Assembly (NCBI RefSeq): GCF_029892105.1
Contig: NZ_JARZAJ010000008.1
Coordinates: 124,001-188,000, forward strand
Direction of reading: 5' to 3'
Source of the DNA: Kitasatospora sp. GP82
GTDB lineage: Bacteria; Actinomycetota; Actinomycetes; Streptomycetales; Streptomycetaceae
DNA length: 64,000 nt
Position 1 is the first letter of the stretch; every line of letters starts with the position of its first letter. The position numbers and the translations under genes are program-made. The notes beneath the pieces are model-generated. The model worked only from the letters and a program-made list of their open reading frames with translations. It was not told the origin of the DNA and searched no databases. This document shows positions 53,182 through 64,000 of the stretch, one piece after another.

Positions 53182-53460
53182 GTGCGCGCCCGAGAGACTG
53201 GACGCCGGACTCGCAAGCTGCACCCGGCGTACCCGGGCGCCGGGCGTCACCCCGCTACCACCGACTGCCCGGCCAACTGGCGGCGTGCCCTTGGCTGTTG
53301 CGTCGCCGATCGCTCGGCTTAGTGGTGCGCCGCTGACTGGTGCACCGGGGGCCGACCGGTCGAAGGCCAGCTGGGCGCGGGGCCCGGCGACGCGGCAAAG
53401 CAGAGCCGCCCATGGCAGCAGCACCGCACCGCAGGTGATCAGCAGCCAGTGCAGGCTCAT
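53182..53460 (-). other. Possible remnant of a small membrane protein gene
   Basis: A minus-strand frame starts at ATG 53460, overlapping the previous stop by four bases (ATGA), and reads MSLHWLLITCGAVLLPWAALL with one hydrophobic helix, then a Pro/Gly/Ala-rich tail that runs without a stop into the antisense of the HTH gene. The coupled start is gene-like, but the lack of a stop before 53181 suggests decay or chance. Reported as uncertain. Confidence 0.25.
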
Positions 53461-54200
53461 GACGCCCGACCAGCCCGAAGCCGGATCGACGGCACGTCGC
53501 TGCGATGGACTTGCGCCCGTACCGAGGTGCAGGGCGGCCCGTCGGACCAGGCCAGCCAGAACGCTTCGGCGAGTGGAACCACGTACACCGGTCGATGGCT
53601 TCGACTCAGCAGGCCACTGGTGAAGGCCACTTCGGGCAGCGAGCCGTCAGCCGGCAGTCGCCCCCAGGCGAAGCCCGTCGGACCGCCTTCGCCGGCACTG
53701 CGTCGAGCCCCGCGCAGGATCTGATCGGCGCCGAGGACGGTGGCGACCATCACGTCCAGCAACTCTCCGTGCTCGTAGACCTCGAGTGAGGCACGCCCCC
53801 GATTGGCAGGGCCTGTCCTGACCGACCATGGACCCACATGTGCGACGTCTCCCGCTGCTTCAGCGGCCACGCCGCCGTGCCATTCGGCGACCGGCTCGGC
53901 CGACCCTGGCACGGCTCCCGGGAGTACCTGCCGCGGCTGTTGCATCCTGTCCCTCCAGGGCCGTTCCGCGGAGCTCGCGAACTCTGCCTCGGGGCTCCGG
54001 AGCTTTGTCTCGGGGCTGTCGAACTCCGCTTCGGTGAGCTCGAGATGCACTTCCTCGGCGCCGGACTCCGTGCCGCAGTCGGCCGGATCTCCTGCTGCCG
54101 CCAGGCGGCCTGTTCCTGTCATGGCGTCAAGGTTCGTGGTGAACTGACAGCCTGTCGGTAGCGCACGCATCCGTCTTCGGGGTGTACCTAGCTGCAGCAT
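53457..54200 (-). CDS. Hypothetical protein, unknown function
   Basis: A frame of 247 residues from ATG 54200. No family is recognised. The N-terminal 90 residues are Glu/Ser/Pro-rich (VHLELTEAEFDSPETKL, RSPEAEFASSAERPW), while the later part is more ordered: ASLEVYEHGELLDVMVATVLGADQIL and RPVYVVPLAEAFWLAWSDGP. AAGGAGG lies 11 bases before the ATG, a little far; ATG 54122 is an alternative. It diverges from the kinase gene at 54258. The ordered half ends four bases into a following start. Confidence 0.5.
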   Translation of the reverse strand: MLQLGTPRRRMRALPTGCQFTTNLDAMTGTGRLAAAGDPADCGTESGAEEVHLELTEAEFDSPETKLRSPEAEFASSAERPWRDRMQQPRQVLPGAVPGSAEPVAEWHGGVAAEAAGDVAHVGPWSVRTGPANRGRASLEVYEHGELLDVMVATVLGADQILRGARRSAGEGGPTGFAWGRLPADGSLPEVAFTSGLLSRSHRPVYVVPLAEAFWLAWSDGPPCTSVRAQVHRSDVPSIRLRAGRAS

Positions 54201-54257
54201 CAATTCGGATGCCTCCTTCATGGATTGGCTCGTTCGGGCGGCCATAGGCTGTGCGGC

Positions 54258-55478
54258 ATGATCTCCGCCTTCCGCCGCGTGCCTGCCTGGGGCGCCGAGC
54301 ACGTTCCGTGGTCGGCGGCCACCCGGCGGGATGCGGTATTCATCGCGGCCGGGGTGCCGCTGGGTCTTCCGCTTGTCCTCGCTCTGATCACGCCGAAGTT
54401 GGGCGTGCTGTTCCCACTGGCCGTTCTCTGCCTCGATCTGCTGACCATCACCCAGCGCAGTCGCTTTCGGGAGTTGCGCGGTCTGGAGATCCCGGGCCGG
54501 GCGGCACCTGATGCCCGTTGGCTGGTGCGCCTGCGTTCCGGACTCACCTGGCGTCAGGCCGCGTACCACCTGCTGGCCGCACCAGCACTCGCCGTCGGTT
54601 CCCTGCTGGTGCTGTCCGCCTGGGGCGTCGGCCTGGTGATGGCCACGGTCTACGCCTGGGCGTCCCTGATGCCGAGGGGCAGTTCACTCCGTTCCGGTAT
54701 CGGCTGGTCGGTGACCGATGCCGGGGTCAGCGCGGTCGGTCTCGTCCTGCTGCTGGCCTTGCCCTGGTTGGTGTCCTGGCTGGCCAGACTGGACGAGCGG
54801 GCGGCCCGTTCCCTGCTCGGGCCCAACCGGGCGGAGGTGCTGGAGCGCCGTGTCGAGGATCTCGCCGAGAGCAGGGCCGGCGTGGTCGACGCCGCCGATG
54901 CCGAACGCCGCCGGATAGAGCGGGACTTGCACGATGGCGCGCAGCAGCGTCTGGTCTCGCTGGCCATGAATCTCGGCCTCGCCCGGCGCACCCTCAAGGG
55001 CATACCACCCGAGGCCATGCAAGTGATCGTCGAAGCGCACCAGGAAGCCCAGGCCGCCATAGCCGAGCTGCGCGACCTGGTCCGTGGCCTCCACCCCGTG
55101 GTCCTGGAGGACCGGGGTCTGGACGCTGCACTCTCCGGTATCGCCGCCAGGGCCCCCGTCCCGGTCCGCCTGACGGTAGACCTTCCCAACCGTATCGACC
55201 CGACCGTTGAAGCCGTTGCCTACTTCACTGTCTCGGAGGCCCTGGCCAATGTCGCCAAGCATGCCCGAGCCTCCCGAGTCGATCTGTCGGTATGTCAGCA
55301 GTCCGGCCGCCTGCGCATCGTGATCACCGACGACGGAGTCGGAGGAGCGGATCCGAGCAGGGGCACGGGGCTCATCGGGTTGCGAAAGCGTGCCGCTTCG
55401 GTGGACGGAACCCTGGCCATCACCAGCCCCGTTGGGGGCCCGACCAATATCACCGTGGAGTTGCCATGCGAGCTGTGA
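54258..55478 (+). CDS. Sensor histidine kinase (NarL/DesK type)
   Basis: Membrane kinase of 406 residues. Helices at about 28-45, 48-65, 100-130 and 150-175 form a putative sensor domain. The phospho-acceptor lies in RRRIERDLHDGAQQRLVSLAM near 220-240, and the ATPase domain shows SEALANVAKHARAS, DDGVGGADPSRGTGLIGLRKR. It overlaps the response regulator by 13 bases and is followed by a DUF4097-like gene, an arrangement common in actinobacteria for envelope-stress type systems. Confidence 0.92.
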   Translation: MISAFRRVPAWGAEHVPWSAATRRDAVFIAAGVPLGLPLVLALITPKLGVLFPLAVLCLDLLTITQRSRFRELRGLEIPGRAAPDARWLVRLRSGLTWRQAAYHLLAAPALAVGSLLVLSAWGVGLVMATVYAWASLMPRGSSLRSGIGWSVTDAGVSAVGLVLLLALPWLVSWLARLDERAARSLLGPNRAEVLERRVEDLAESRAGVVDAADAERRRIERDLHDGAQQRLVSLAMNLGLARRTLKGIPPEAMQVIVEAHQEAQAAIAELRDLVRGLHPVVLEDRGLDAALSGIAARAPVPVRLTVDLPNRIDPTVEAVAYFTVSEALANVAKHARASRVDLSVCQQSGRLRIVITDDGVGGADPSRGTGLIGLRKRAASVDGTLAITSPVGGPTNITVELPCEL

Positions 55479-56110
55479 TCGCCGAGGACTCGGTCCTGCT
55501 GCGCGTGGGCCTGGTCAAGGTCCTGGAGGCAGTCGGGTACGAGGTCGCAGCGGCAGTCGGTGATGCCGAGGCCCTGCTCGCGGCTGTCGAGGAGCATGCG
55601 CCGGATGTCGTCGTCGCCGACGTCCGGATGCCGCCCGGCTTCACCGACGAGGGCGTCCGGGCTGCCCTGATGATCCGCCGCCAATGGCCGGAGACAGCGG
55701 TGTTGCTGCTCTCCCAGTACGTGGAGGAGCGCTACGCCGCAGACCTGCTCACCGGAAACACCAACGGTGTCGGGTATCTGCTCAAGCAACGGGTCGCCAA
55801 CGTGGACGACTTCGTGGAGGCGCTCCAACGCGTGGCCGAGGGCGGTACCGCGCTGGATCCGGAGGTGGTGGCCCAGCTGCTGCTGCGACGCCATCGCGAT
55901 CCGCTGGAGCGTCTGACCCCTCGGGAACGGGACGTCCTCGCGCTGATGGCCGAGGGCCGATCCAACACGGCGATCGCCGAGTCACTGGTAGTCAGTGACA
56001 GTGCCGTCGCCAAGCACATCAACAGCATCTTCACGAAGCTGGACCTGCCGCCGGCCGATGCATCGCACCGCCGGGTGCTGGCCGTGCTCCGCTTCCTGGA
56101 GGTGGGGTAG
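55466..56110 (+). CDS. LuxR/NarL-type response regulator
   Basis: A 214-residue regulator: receiver with ED at about 7-8, phospho-Asp in VVVADVRMPPGF near 52, Lys in GYLLKQRVAN near 105, and GerE HTH (LTPRERDVLALMAEGRSN, VAKHINSIFTKL). The sequence DVRMPPGFTDEG is typical of the subgroup paired with DesK-like kinases. It overlaps the kinase gene by 13 bases and ends two bases before the DUF4097-like gene. Confidence 0.92.
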   Translation: MRAVIAEDSVLLRVGLVKVLEAVGYEVAAAVGDAEALLAAVEEHAPDVVVADVRMPPGFTDEGVRAALMIRRQWPETAVLLLSQYVEERYAADLLTGNTNGVGYLLKQRVANVDDFVEALQRVAEGGTALDPEVVAQLLLRRHRDPLERLTPRERDVLALMAEGRSNTAIAESLVVSDSAVAKHINSIFTKLDLPPADASHRRVLAVLRFLEVG

Positions 56111-56112
56111 CC

Positions 56113-57099
56113 GTGCAGGACGGGGGCCAGGCGGAGGGCGGAGCGGCGCGGACGGGGAGCGGGAGCAGCGCCAGGAGGTGGCGGCTGCTCGGTGTCGTGG
56201 TGCTGGTAGTCGCGCTGCTGGCCGGTGCCTCGGCAGCCTGGTCCCAATTGGCGCACCAGGGCCACTCCGAGCACCACACCTTCTGGCAGTCGATCAAGAC
56301 TGTGGAAGTGGATTCCGGCAGCGCACAGGTGCTGATCGAGGCAGGCGCACCCGACCGGGTCACGGTGAAGGAGAGCCTGGACTGGTCGCTGCGCCGGCCG
56401 TCCGTCACGGCCGAGGCGGACGGGAACACACTCCGGGTCTCCGTCTCCTGCAGAGGGCCGATCGCGGTGATCGGGTGCGGTGCGGCACTCGACATCCAGG
56501 TTCCTGCGGCGACCGAGATCCGCACGCAGAGCAGTTCCGGCAGCACTCTCATACGCGGGATCTCCGGGGAGATCCGGTCGAGGACTTCCTCCGGCCTGCT
56601 GCAGCTGGAGTACGTGAGCGGCCAGGTCTGGGCCAAGGCTTCCTCGGGGCAGATCATCGCCAAGGAGCTGGGATCCTCGGTGGTTCAGGCTGCGGCCAGC
56701 TCCGGCGAGGTGTCCCTGGCGTTCGCCCGGCCGCCGACATCGGTGACGGCGACCACGACCTCCGGTCCGGTGTCGATAGCAGTCCCGGTGGAGAGCACGC
56801 GTTACCAGGTGTCCGGGCACAGGCTCTCCGGCTCCTGGAGTGTCGACCCTGATGTGAGCGACAGCAGCTCCGGTCGCACCATCGACATCACAACCATGTC
56901 CGGTGCGGTGGCAGTGACCTCTACCCCGGCGGGTGCAGGCTCCGGCCCCGCCCCGACCACTCCATCCGCCCCCACTACTTCGGTCTCCACCGCCTTGCCG
57001 GTCCCGCCCACCCCCGGTGCGCTCACCCCCTCGTCCCCGGCTCATTCCTCGTCCCAGGAGCAGTCCTCGGCTCCGGGCCGGCTCCGGCCGCCAGGCTGA
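56113..57099 (+). CDS. DUF4097-like membrane-anchored beta-helix protein
   Basis: A 328-residue protein with one hydrophobic segment near 24-44 (LLGVVVLVVALLAGASAAW) and an outside region of repeated short strands (IRTQSSSGSTLIRGISG, RTSSGLLQLEYVSG, KASSGQIIAKELG), the DUF4097 adhesin-like pattern. The last 70 residues are Pro/Ser/Thr rich. GTG at 56113 is two bases after the response regulator stop, so the three genes are one operon. Likely target or co-sensor of the two-component system; function unproven. Confidence 0.8.
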   Translation: MQDGGQAEGGAARTGSGSSARRWRLLGVVVLVVALLAGASAAWSQLAHQGHSEHHTFWQSIKTVEVDSGSAQVLIEAGAPDRVTVKESLDWSLRRPSVTAEADGNTLRVSVSCRGPIAVIGCGAALDIQVPAATEIRTQSSSGSTLIRGISGEIRSRTSSGLLQLEYVSGQVWAKASSGQIIAKELGSSVVQAAASSGEVSLAFARPPTSVTATTTSGPVSIAVPVESTRYQVSGHRLSGSWSVDPDVSDSSSGRTIDITTMSGAVAVTSTPAGAGSGPAPTTPSAPTTSVSTALPVPPTPGALTPSSPAHSSSQEQSSAPGRLRPPG

Positions 57100-57370
57100 C
57101 CGAAGCCCGAGGGGAGCTCAGCCCGAACGCAGCCCACGCAGCCCCAACGCAGCCCGAACTCACCCGAGCGCAGCTCGCACTCGGCCGGAACCCAGCTCAG
57201 CTCAGGCCAGCCCCGACGCGGCACGCGCCCCGTCCGAGCCCGGCCGGAGTCCCGCCAGGTCCGACCACAGAGCCGGGCGGGGGATCGCCTGGGGGACAAT
57301 GGAGAGTCTCGGACAGCCGCCCGCGCCGAAGCACCGTCGCCCTCGCCGACCCCCTGAGGACTCCGCCCGT

Positions 57371-58687
57371 ATGACCGCCACGCCCGACACCGTCCAGCCA
57401 GACACGGCCACCGCCAGGACGCCCGCGCCAGCACTGGCCTCCCGCCCAGCCCCCGCGCCGGCCGCTCCCACCGCTGCGGCCGGCCCCTCCGCGGCCACGC
57501 CTTCAGCTGCCACGTCCTCTGCCGTCGCGCCCCCCACCCCTGCGCCCAGCCCCGAGTTCGCGCCGCTGGACATCGGGTCGCTTCAGGTGTGGCCGCCGGT
57601 CGTGTTGGCGCCGATGGCTGGTATCACCAACGCTCCGTTCCGGACGCTGTGCCGGGAGCAGAGCGGCGGCAAGGGCCTGTATGTGTCCGAGATGATCACC
57701 ACCCGGGCATTGGTCGAGCGCAATGCCAAGACCATGCAGTTGATCAAGTTCGACCCGAGCGAGAAGCCGCGGTCGATCCAGCTGTACGGGGTGGACCCGG
57801 TGACGGTCGGCCGGGCTGCCCGGATGATCGCGGAGGAGAAGCTCGCCGATCACATTGACCTCAACTTCGGCTGTCCCGTCCCGAAGGTCACCCGCAAGGG
57901 CGGCGGTTCCGCCCTGCCGTACAAGCGCAACCTGCTGCGCGAGATCCTGCGCGAGGCGGTCGGCAACGCGGGCGGTCTGCCGGTGACCATGAAGATGCGC
58001 AAGGGCATCGACGACGATCACCTGACCTACCTGGACGCGGGCAGGATCGGTGCGGAGGAGGGCGTCTCAGCGATCGCCCTGCACGGTCGGACGGCCGCCC
58101 AGCACTACGGCGGCACCGCCGACTGGTCGGCCATCGCGCGTCTGCGCGAGGCCGTCCCGGCGGAGATCCCGGTGCTGGGCAACGGCGACATCTGGTCTGC
58201 TGACGACGCGGTGCGGATGATGCGCGAGACCGGCTGCAACGGCGTGGTGGTCGGCCGAGGCTGCCTGGGGCGGCCGTGGCTGTTCAAGGACCTGGTCTCG
58301 ATCTTCGAGGGCGATGTGGACTACGCCCGGCCGACCTTCGGCTACGTGGCGCAGGCGATGGTCCGGCATGCCCAGCTGCTCGGCGAGTGGCTGGGGGACG
58401 AGGCACGGGGTGTCATCGACTTCCGTAAGCACGTGGCCTGGTACACCAAGGGCTTCTCGGTGGGTTCAGAGCTGCGGGTGCGGCTGGCGATGTCCAGTTC
58501 GCTGGCCGAGTTGGCGGAGACGCTCACCCAGGTCGAGCAGGACCAGCGCTGGCCGGCCGGTGCCGACGGCCCGCGTGGCCGGACCAGCGGAAACAACCGG
58601 GTGGTGCTGCCGGAGGGCTGGTTGGACGATCCGTACGACTGCGCCCTGCCCAGCGCTGAGGCCGAACTGGACACATCTGGCGGCTGA
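57371..58687 (+). CDS. dusB: tRNA-dihydrouridine synthase (DusB family)
   Basis: FMN-dependent enzyme of 438 residues that reduces uridine to dihydrouridine in tRNA D-loops. The FMN/TIM barrel starts near 75 with PPVVLAPMAGITNAPFR, the catalytic Cys is in DLNFGCPVPKVTRKGGG near 170, and the phosphate site GVVVGRGCLGRPW near 295. The first about 65 residues are an Ala/Pro/Thr-rich extension not found in most Dus proteins. ATG 57371 is used; an in-frame ATG at 57299 would lengthen the extension further. A hairpin terminator follows. Confidence 0.9.
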   Translation: MTATPDTVQPDTATARTPAPALASRPAPAPAAPTAAAGPSAATPSAATSSAVAPPTPAPSPEFAPLDIGSLQVWPPVVLAPMAGITNAPFRTLCREQSGGKGLYVSEMITTRALVERNAKTMQLIKFDPSEKPRSIQLYGVDPVTVGRAARMIAEEKLADHIDLNFGCPVPKVTRKGGGSALPYKRNLLREILREAVGNAGGLPVTMKMRKGIDDDHLTYLDAGRIGAEEGVSAIALHGRTAAQHYGGTADWSAIARLREAVPAEIPVLGNGDIWSADDAVRMMRETGCNGVVVGRGCLGRPWLFKDLVSIFEGDVDYARPTFGYVAQAMVRHAQLLGEWLGDEARGVIDFRKHVAWYTKGFSVGSELRVRLAMSSSLAELAETLTQVEQDQRWPAGADGPRGRTSGNNRVVLPEGWLDDPYDCALPSAEAELDTSGG

Positions 58688-58739
58688 CTTAGACGTTCAG
58701 GTGACATAGTCGTTCTCGCTTGACGCGCCGAAGCGGCCC

Positions 58740-58770
58740 AGCCCTCTTGGACAATCTGGCCAAGAGGGCT
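58740..58770 (+). terminator. dusB terminator hairpin
   Basis: AGCCCTCTTGG (58740-58750) pairs exactly with CCAAGAGGGCT (58760-58770), 9-base loop, followed by CCTTTAA. The stretch 58771-59252 up to ppdK has no supportable gene; it holds the ppdK promoter region. Confidence 0.8.
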
Positions 58771-59252
58771 CCTTTAAGGCAGATTTCGATAACAGAGAGG
58801 CGTCATGTGTCGACGCAGTGCAACGAATGACGCACCCCTTCTACGCCCGACAGCTGAGATGCACCCGTGACGCTTGCCACATATCGTGGCGATTGACGGC
58901 CGGTCGGGTGGGTCCGCAGGGCTGTCGAGGTGTGAATCGCTTCCCGAAGGGGCTCAGAGGCGGATCGGCGCAGCTGGCTGCAGGAAATCAAACCGGGGCA
59001 ACACGGCGGTCGATCAGTCGCTACCCTGTGTCCGGTTCGTGTGATCTTCGGGTTTCCATACGTTCACTACTTGAACGGTTGCTAGCGTCAGCCGGACGAT
59101 TTCACCAACAGAGGTGAACGCCCCAAAGGGCATTCGATCTGTTGGGTCACAACCGGCTCCGAGATGCGTACGGCCTATTGGCGGCGCGGAAGAGCCTTCG
59201 AAATGGGTATGTTCTCCGGCGTCAGGGCAACCGTGTGCGAGGAGACCGACCC

Positions 59253-61961
<2,709 letters not shown>

Positions 61962-62017
61962 CGGGGCGTCCCCGAAGCACGGTCGATCGCTGACCGCACC
62001 CCCTCCGCCCGGAGGGG

Positions 62018-62101
62018 CGTACGGCGGAGCTCGGCGCAGGAGAGCCGCCGTACGTAGCAGCCGGGGCAGGAACGGACAATGGCGTCCGTTCCCGCCCCGG
62101 C
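62018..62101. terminator. Tandem hairpins after ppdK
   Basis: First stem: CGTACGGCGG (62018-62027) with CCGCCGTACG (62045-62054). Second stem: 18-base arms 62060-62077 and 62084-62101 with one mismatch. They lie in the 334-base gap before the ribonuclease gene; the rest of that gap (62102-62295) holds no gene. Confidence 0.7.
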
Positions 62102-62295
62102 GGCGTTCTCGCCCTGCGCGCGATGCTCGATGTCGACGGTCGGCGGCCGGCGCTCCACAGGGCGCACAGCCGGGCGCACAGTCGGGGCGCACGGCTGTCC
62201 GCGGCCCGGTATCGGCCGGACAGCTCCTGGGCCGTTCGGGTGAGCGAGGTACCCGGTGTGTCGGGGGTGGACCCGTACCGGGCAAGCTGGAGCCC

Positions 62296-62817
62296 ATGAC
62301 CAGCCGAAACCGTCTGATCGCCGTCGTCGCCGTCCTCTGCTGCGCCGTCGTCGCCGCAGCCGTCTACGCCCTGCTCGGCACCGGTAAAACGGCCACCACC
62401 AGCAGCCACTCCCCGAAGGCCGGCGCCGGTACGACCAGTGGCGCCCCGGCCGTCGGAGGATCCTCGGGCGGGCCGAAGCCGTCCGCTCCGCCGAAGCCGT
62501 CCGGCTCCAGCACCTGGGTGCCCACCAACTCGGCCATTGCCGACGTCTGCCGCAGCAAGCTGCCCACCCAGGCCCGCGACACCCTCGGACTGATCGCCAA
62601 GGGCGGCCCGTACCCCTACCGCACCGACGGCGTGGTCTTCGAGAACCGGGAGAGCCGTCTGCCCAGGCACTCCAATGGCTACTACCACGAGTACACCGTT
62701 GTCACCCCGGGCTCCGGCGACCGGGGTACCCGACGGGTCGTCACCGGCACCGATGGCGAGCAGTACTGGACGGACGACCACTACGGCACATTCCAGGAGA
62801 TCGACTCCCGCTGCTGA
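62296..62817 (+). CDS. Secreted guanyl-specific ribonuclease (RNase Sa/barnase family)
   Basis: A 173-residue exported RNase. An N-terminal membrane/signal segment (LIAVVAVLCCAVVAAAVYAL, about 7-26) is followed by a Ser/Thr/Pro linker and an RNase Sa-type domain of about 100 residues: ARDTLGLIAKGGPYPYRTDG, NRESRLP, the catalytic Glu in YYHEYTVVTPG, Arg in GTRRVVTG and catalytic His in DDHYGTF. Two Cys (ADVC and the final SRC) should form the family disulfide. No barstar-like inhibitor gene is seen nearby; secretion may make it unnecessary. Confidence 0.92.
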   Translation: MTSRNRLIAVVAVLCCAVVAAAVYALLGTGKTATTSSHSPKAGAGTTSGAPAVGGSSGGPKPSAPPKPSGSSTWVPTNSAIADVCRSKLPTQARDTLGLIAKGGPYPYRTDGVVFENRESRLPRHSNGYYHEYTVVTPGSGDRGTRRVVTGTDGEQYWTDDHYGTFQEIDSRC

Positions 62818-62906
62818 CACTCCGGTGGCCCGGGGAACGGCTCCCCGCCTCGTGCCCTCCCCGCCTCCGGGGTGGGCGAGCCCCCACCCGGGCGGCCGCG
62901 CAGGTC

Positions 62907-63290
62907 TCACGCCGGCCCGATCGCCGGCCCGATCGCCACGTCGGCGTCGAGCAGGGCGGCCCGGACATCCTCGGCCTCGGGCACGCGCAGAGCCTCGAAG
63001 GTCGTCAGCGCCGAGCGCAGGTGCCGGACCCCCCTGCTCCGCCCGTCCGAGGAGGGGCAGCGACCGGCCGAGGGTGGAGTGCGCCAGGCCCTGGCAGTAC
63101 GCCTTGCCCAGCTCGGCGGCCAAGCACAGTGCCCGGTCGGCGCAGTCGACGGCCTCGGAGAACTCGCTCAGGTCCAGGTGGCACTCGGCCAGCCGGGCCA
63201 GGGCGAGCGACTCCCAGTCGCGCTGCTCCTGGTCGCGGAAGTCCCGCCGCGCCTCCCGCAGTTGCCCGGCCGCGGGCTCCGGCTCCCGGG
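62907..63290 (-). pseudogene. Remnant of a TPR-type regulator or ATPase gene, frameshifted
   Basis: Reading the minus strand from about 63290 gives a TPR-like sequence (ALARLAECHLDLSEFSEAVD, CADRALCLAAELGKAYCQG) that breaks at a run of six G (C on plus strand, 63029-63034). After a one-base shift the frame continues sensibly (VRHLRSALTTFEALRVPEAE) to a TGA at 62907-62909. This is the C-terminal end pattern of SARP/LuxR-type proteins. The N-terminal part is missing, cut near 63270-63290. Broken, hence pseudogene. Confidence 0.6.
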
Positions 63291-63496
63291 GTGGTGCGGT
63301 GACGGCCGTTCAGGAGGCGCTCGTCGACCACGGCTACGGCGACCGGCTCGATCCGTGGGGCGCCGACGGCGCCTTCGGCCCCGCCACCGCCGAGGCCGTG
63401 CGGGCCTTCCAGGGCGACCAGGAGATCGAGGTCGACGGAGTGGTCGGCCAGGTCGCCTGGGACCGGTTGACGGCCGGAGTGCCCGGACCGGCGTGA
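63270..63496 (+). pseudogene. Remnant of a peptidoglycan-binding domain protein
   Basis: A plus-strand reading from about 63270 gives GSGSRGGAVTAVQEALVDHG and DGAFGPATAEAVRAFQ, a PG_binding_1 repeat, ending at TGA 63494-63496. The domain is nearly whole, but there is no start, signal peptide or catalytic domain upstream, where the frame runs antisense to the TPR remnant. GTG at 63301 could start a 64-residue product lacking the first strand. Likely the tail of a deleted cell-wall hydrolase. Confidence 0.55.
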
Positions 63497-63583
63497 ATGC
63501 CCAGGTGCTCTCCGCCCGTACAGCACGTACAACTCGTACCGCTGGTACAGGCGGCGGGCACCGGCACGCCGGTCGGTCGGCGG

Positions 63584-64000
63584 TCAGACGTGGATCAGCG
63601 GGCCGCCGTGTCTAAGGCACTCCTGGTTGATCGCCGGATCCGGGGCACTCGGGGAGGTCGCGGCGGCGATCCGGATCTCGATGATGTCGCGGACGGCCGG
63701 CCACTCCTCGTCGAGGATGGAGTAGAAGGCGGTGCTGCGGACGACCCCGTCCAGGCCGCGGGAGTGGGCACGGCGGACACCCTCGCTGGTGGCGCCGAGC
63801 CGTTCGATCGCGGAGCGCGAGCGCAGGTTGCGGGCATCGGCACGGAGCGAGATCCGCTGGACCCGCCAGGTCTCGAAGGCGTAGCGGAGCATCAGCAGTT
63901 TGGCCTCGGTGTTGATGCCGGTGCCCTGGGCGCGCGGCGAGAGCCAGGTGTTGCCGATCTCGGCGGCGTCCGGCACCGCGTGCAGCGGGTCGCCGTGCGG
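63584..64000 (-). CDS. GNAT-family N-acetyltransferase (3' part)
   Basis: An acetyltransferase that runs off the right edge; the frame stays open to base 64000, giving about 138 residues of the C-terminal part. The acetyl-CoA region is EIGNTWLSPRAQGTGINTEA followed by KLLMLRYAFE, and RISLRADARNLRSRSAIERLGA is typical of RimJ-like GNAT proteins. The end GVVRSTAFYSILDEEWPAV matches the same group. Substrate unknown. No neighbour information on the upstream side. Confidence 0.88.
   Translation of the reverse strand, partial: PHGDPLHAVPDAAEIGNTWLSPRAQGTGINTEAKLLMLRYAFETWRVQRISLRADARNLRSRSAIERLGATSEGVRRAHSRGLDGVVRSTAFYSILDEEWPAVRDIIEIRIAAATSPSAPDPAINQECLRHGGPLIHV

Noticed and set aside
58771..59252. 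Small frames (for example 58818-59117) upstream of ppdK
   Set aside because: No ribosome site, no domain, and the stretch looks like promoter/leader DNA of ppdK.

Overview
The window is high-GC actinobacterial DNA with codon use, gene order and gene families typical of the Streptomycetaceae (Streptomyces or Kitasatospora): hrcA-dnaJ-rsmE, a tricorn protease, phoH-ybeY-CBS protein-era, M4 protease/emfourin-leuA, recO-uppS-zur-znu-glyS, dusB and ppdK. No tRNA, rRNA, CRISPR array or insertion sequence was seen. The genus is inferred from gene content, not from a search.

Layout. (1) 1-14.5 kb is a conserved housekeeping block, nearly all on the plus strand: heat-shock regulation and folding (hrcA end, dnaJ), 16S rRNA methylation (rsmE), tricorn protease, a HIT hydrolase, RNase Z, PhoH, YbeY, a CNNM/CBS membrane protein, small proteins and the GTPase Era. 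(2) 14.5-20.2 kb is accessory: a minus-strand operon of a membrane protein, an MMPL/RND exporter and a TetR regulator, diverging from a two-component system. (3) 20.4-38.5 kb is a secondary-metabolite cluster. It holds malonyltransferase, ACP, KS-alpha, chain-length factor (CLF), two MaoC-type dehydratase subunits, a FabG-type ketoreductase, a CrtI-like FAD protein, a SnoaL-like protein, a DHA2 exporter, a secreted SMP-30-like protein, an AfsA-like signal synthase with a HAD phosphatase, and MerR-like, SARP and two-component regulators. This is a type II PKS with a full reduction and dehydration set and no aromatase or cyclase of the aromatic type, so a highly reducing (polyene-forming) type II PKS is the best reading. 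(4) 38.6-50.5 kb returns to conserved genes: a protealysin-like M4 protease with its emfourin inhibitor, leuA behind a Leu-rich leader peptide/attenuator, a TerB-like protein, recO, uppS, the Zur-controlled zinc uptake operon, glyS and a NADAR protein. (5) 50.7-58.7 kb has an MFS exporter with a divergent HTH regulator, an unknown protein, another two-component system with a DUF4097-like protein, and dusB. (6) 58.8-64 kb carries ppdK, a secreted RNase Sa-type ribonuclease, two facing gene remnants and the end of a GNAT acetyltransferase.

How the parts work together. In the cluster, malonyl-ACP made by the malonyltransferase would feed KS-alpha/CLF. The ketoreductase and the MaoC pair would turn each beta-keto step into a double bond, and the CrtI-like protein would isomerise or desaturate the polyene. 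The AfsA-HAD pair sits in one operon with the ketoreductase and SnoaL protein, which suggests that a diffusible butanolide or furan-type signal is made together with the polyketide enzymes. The insertion of about 24 kb between era and the leuA neighbourhood looks like an accessory island in an otherwise conserved core segment.
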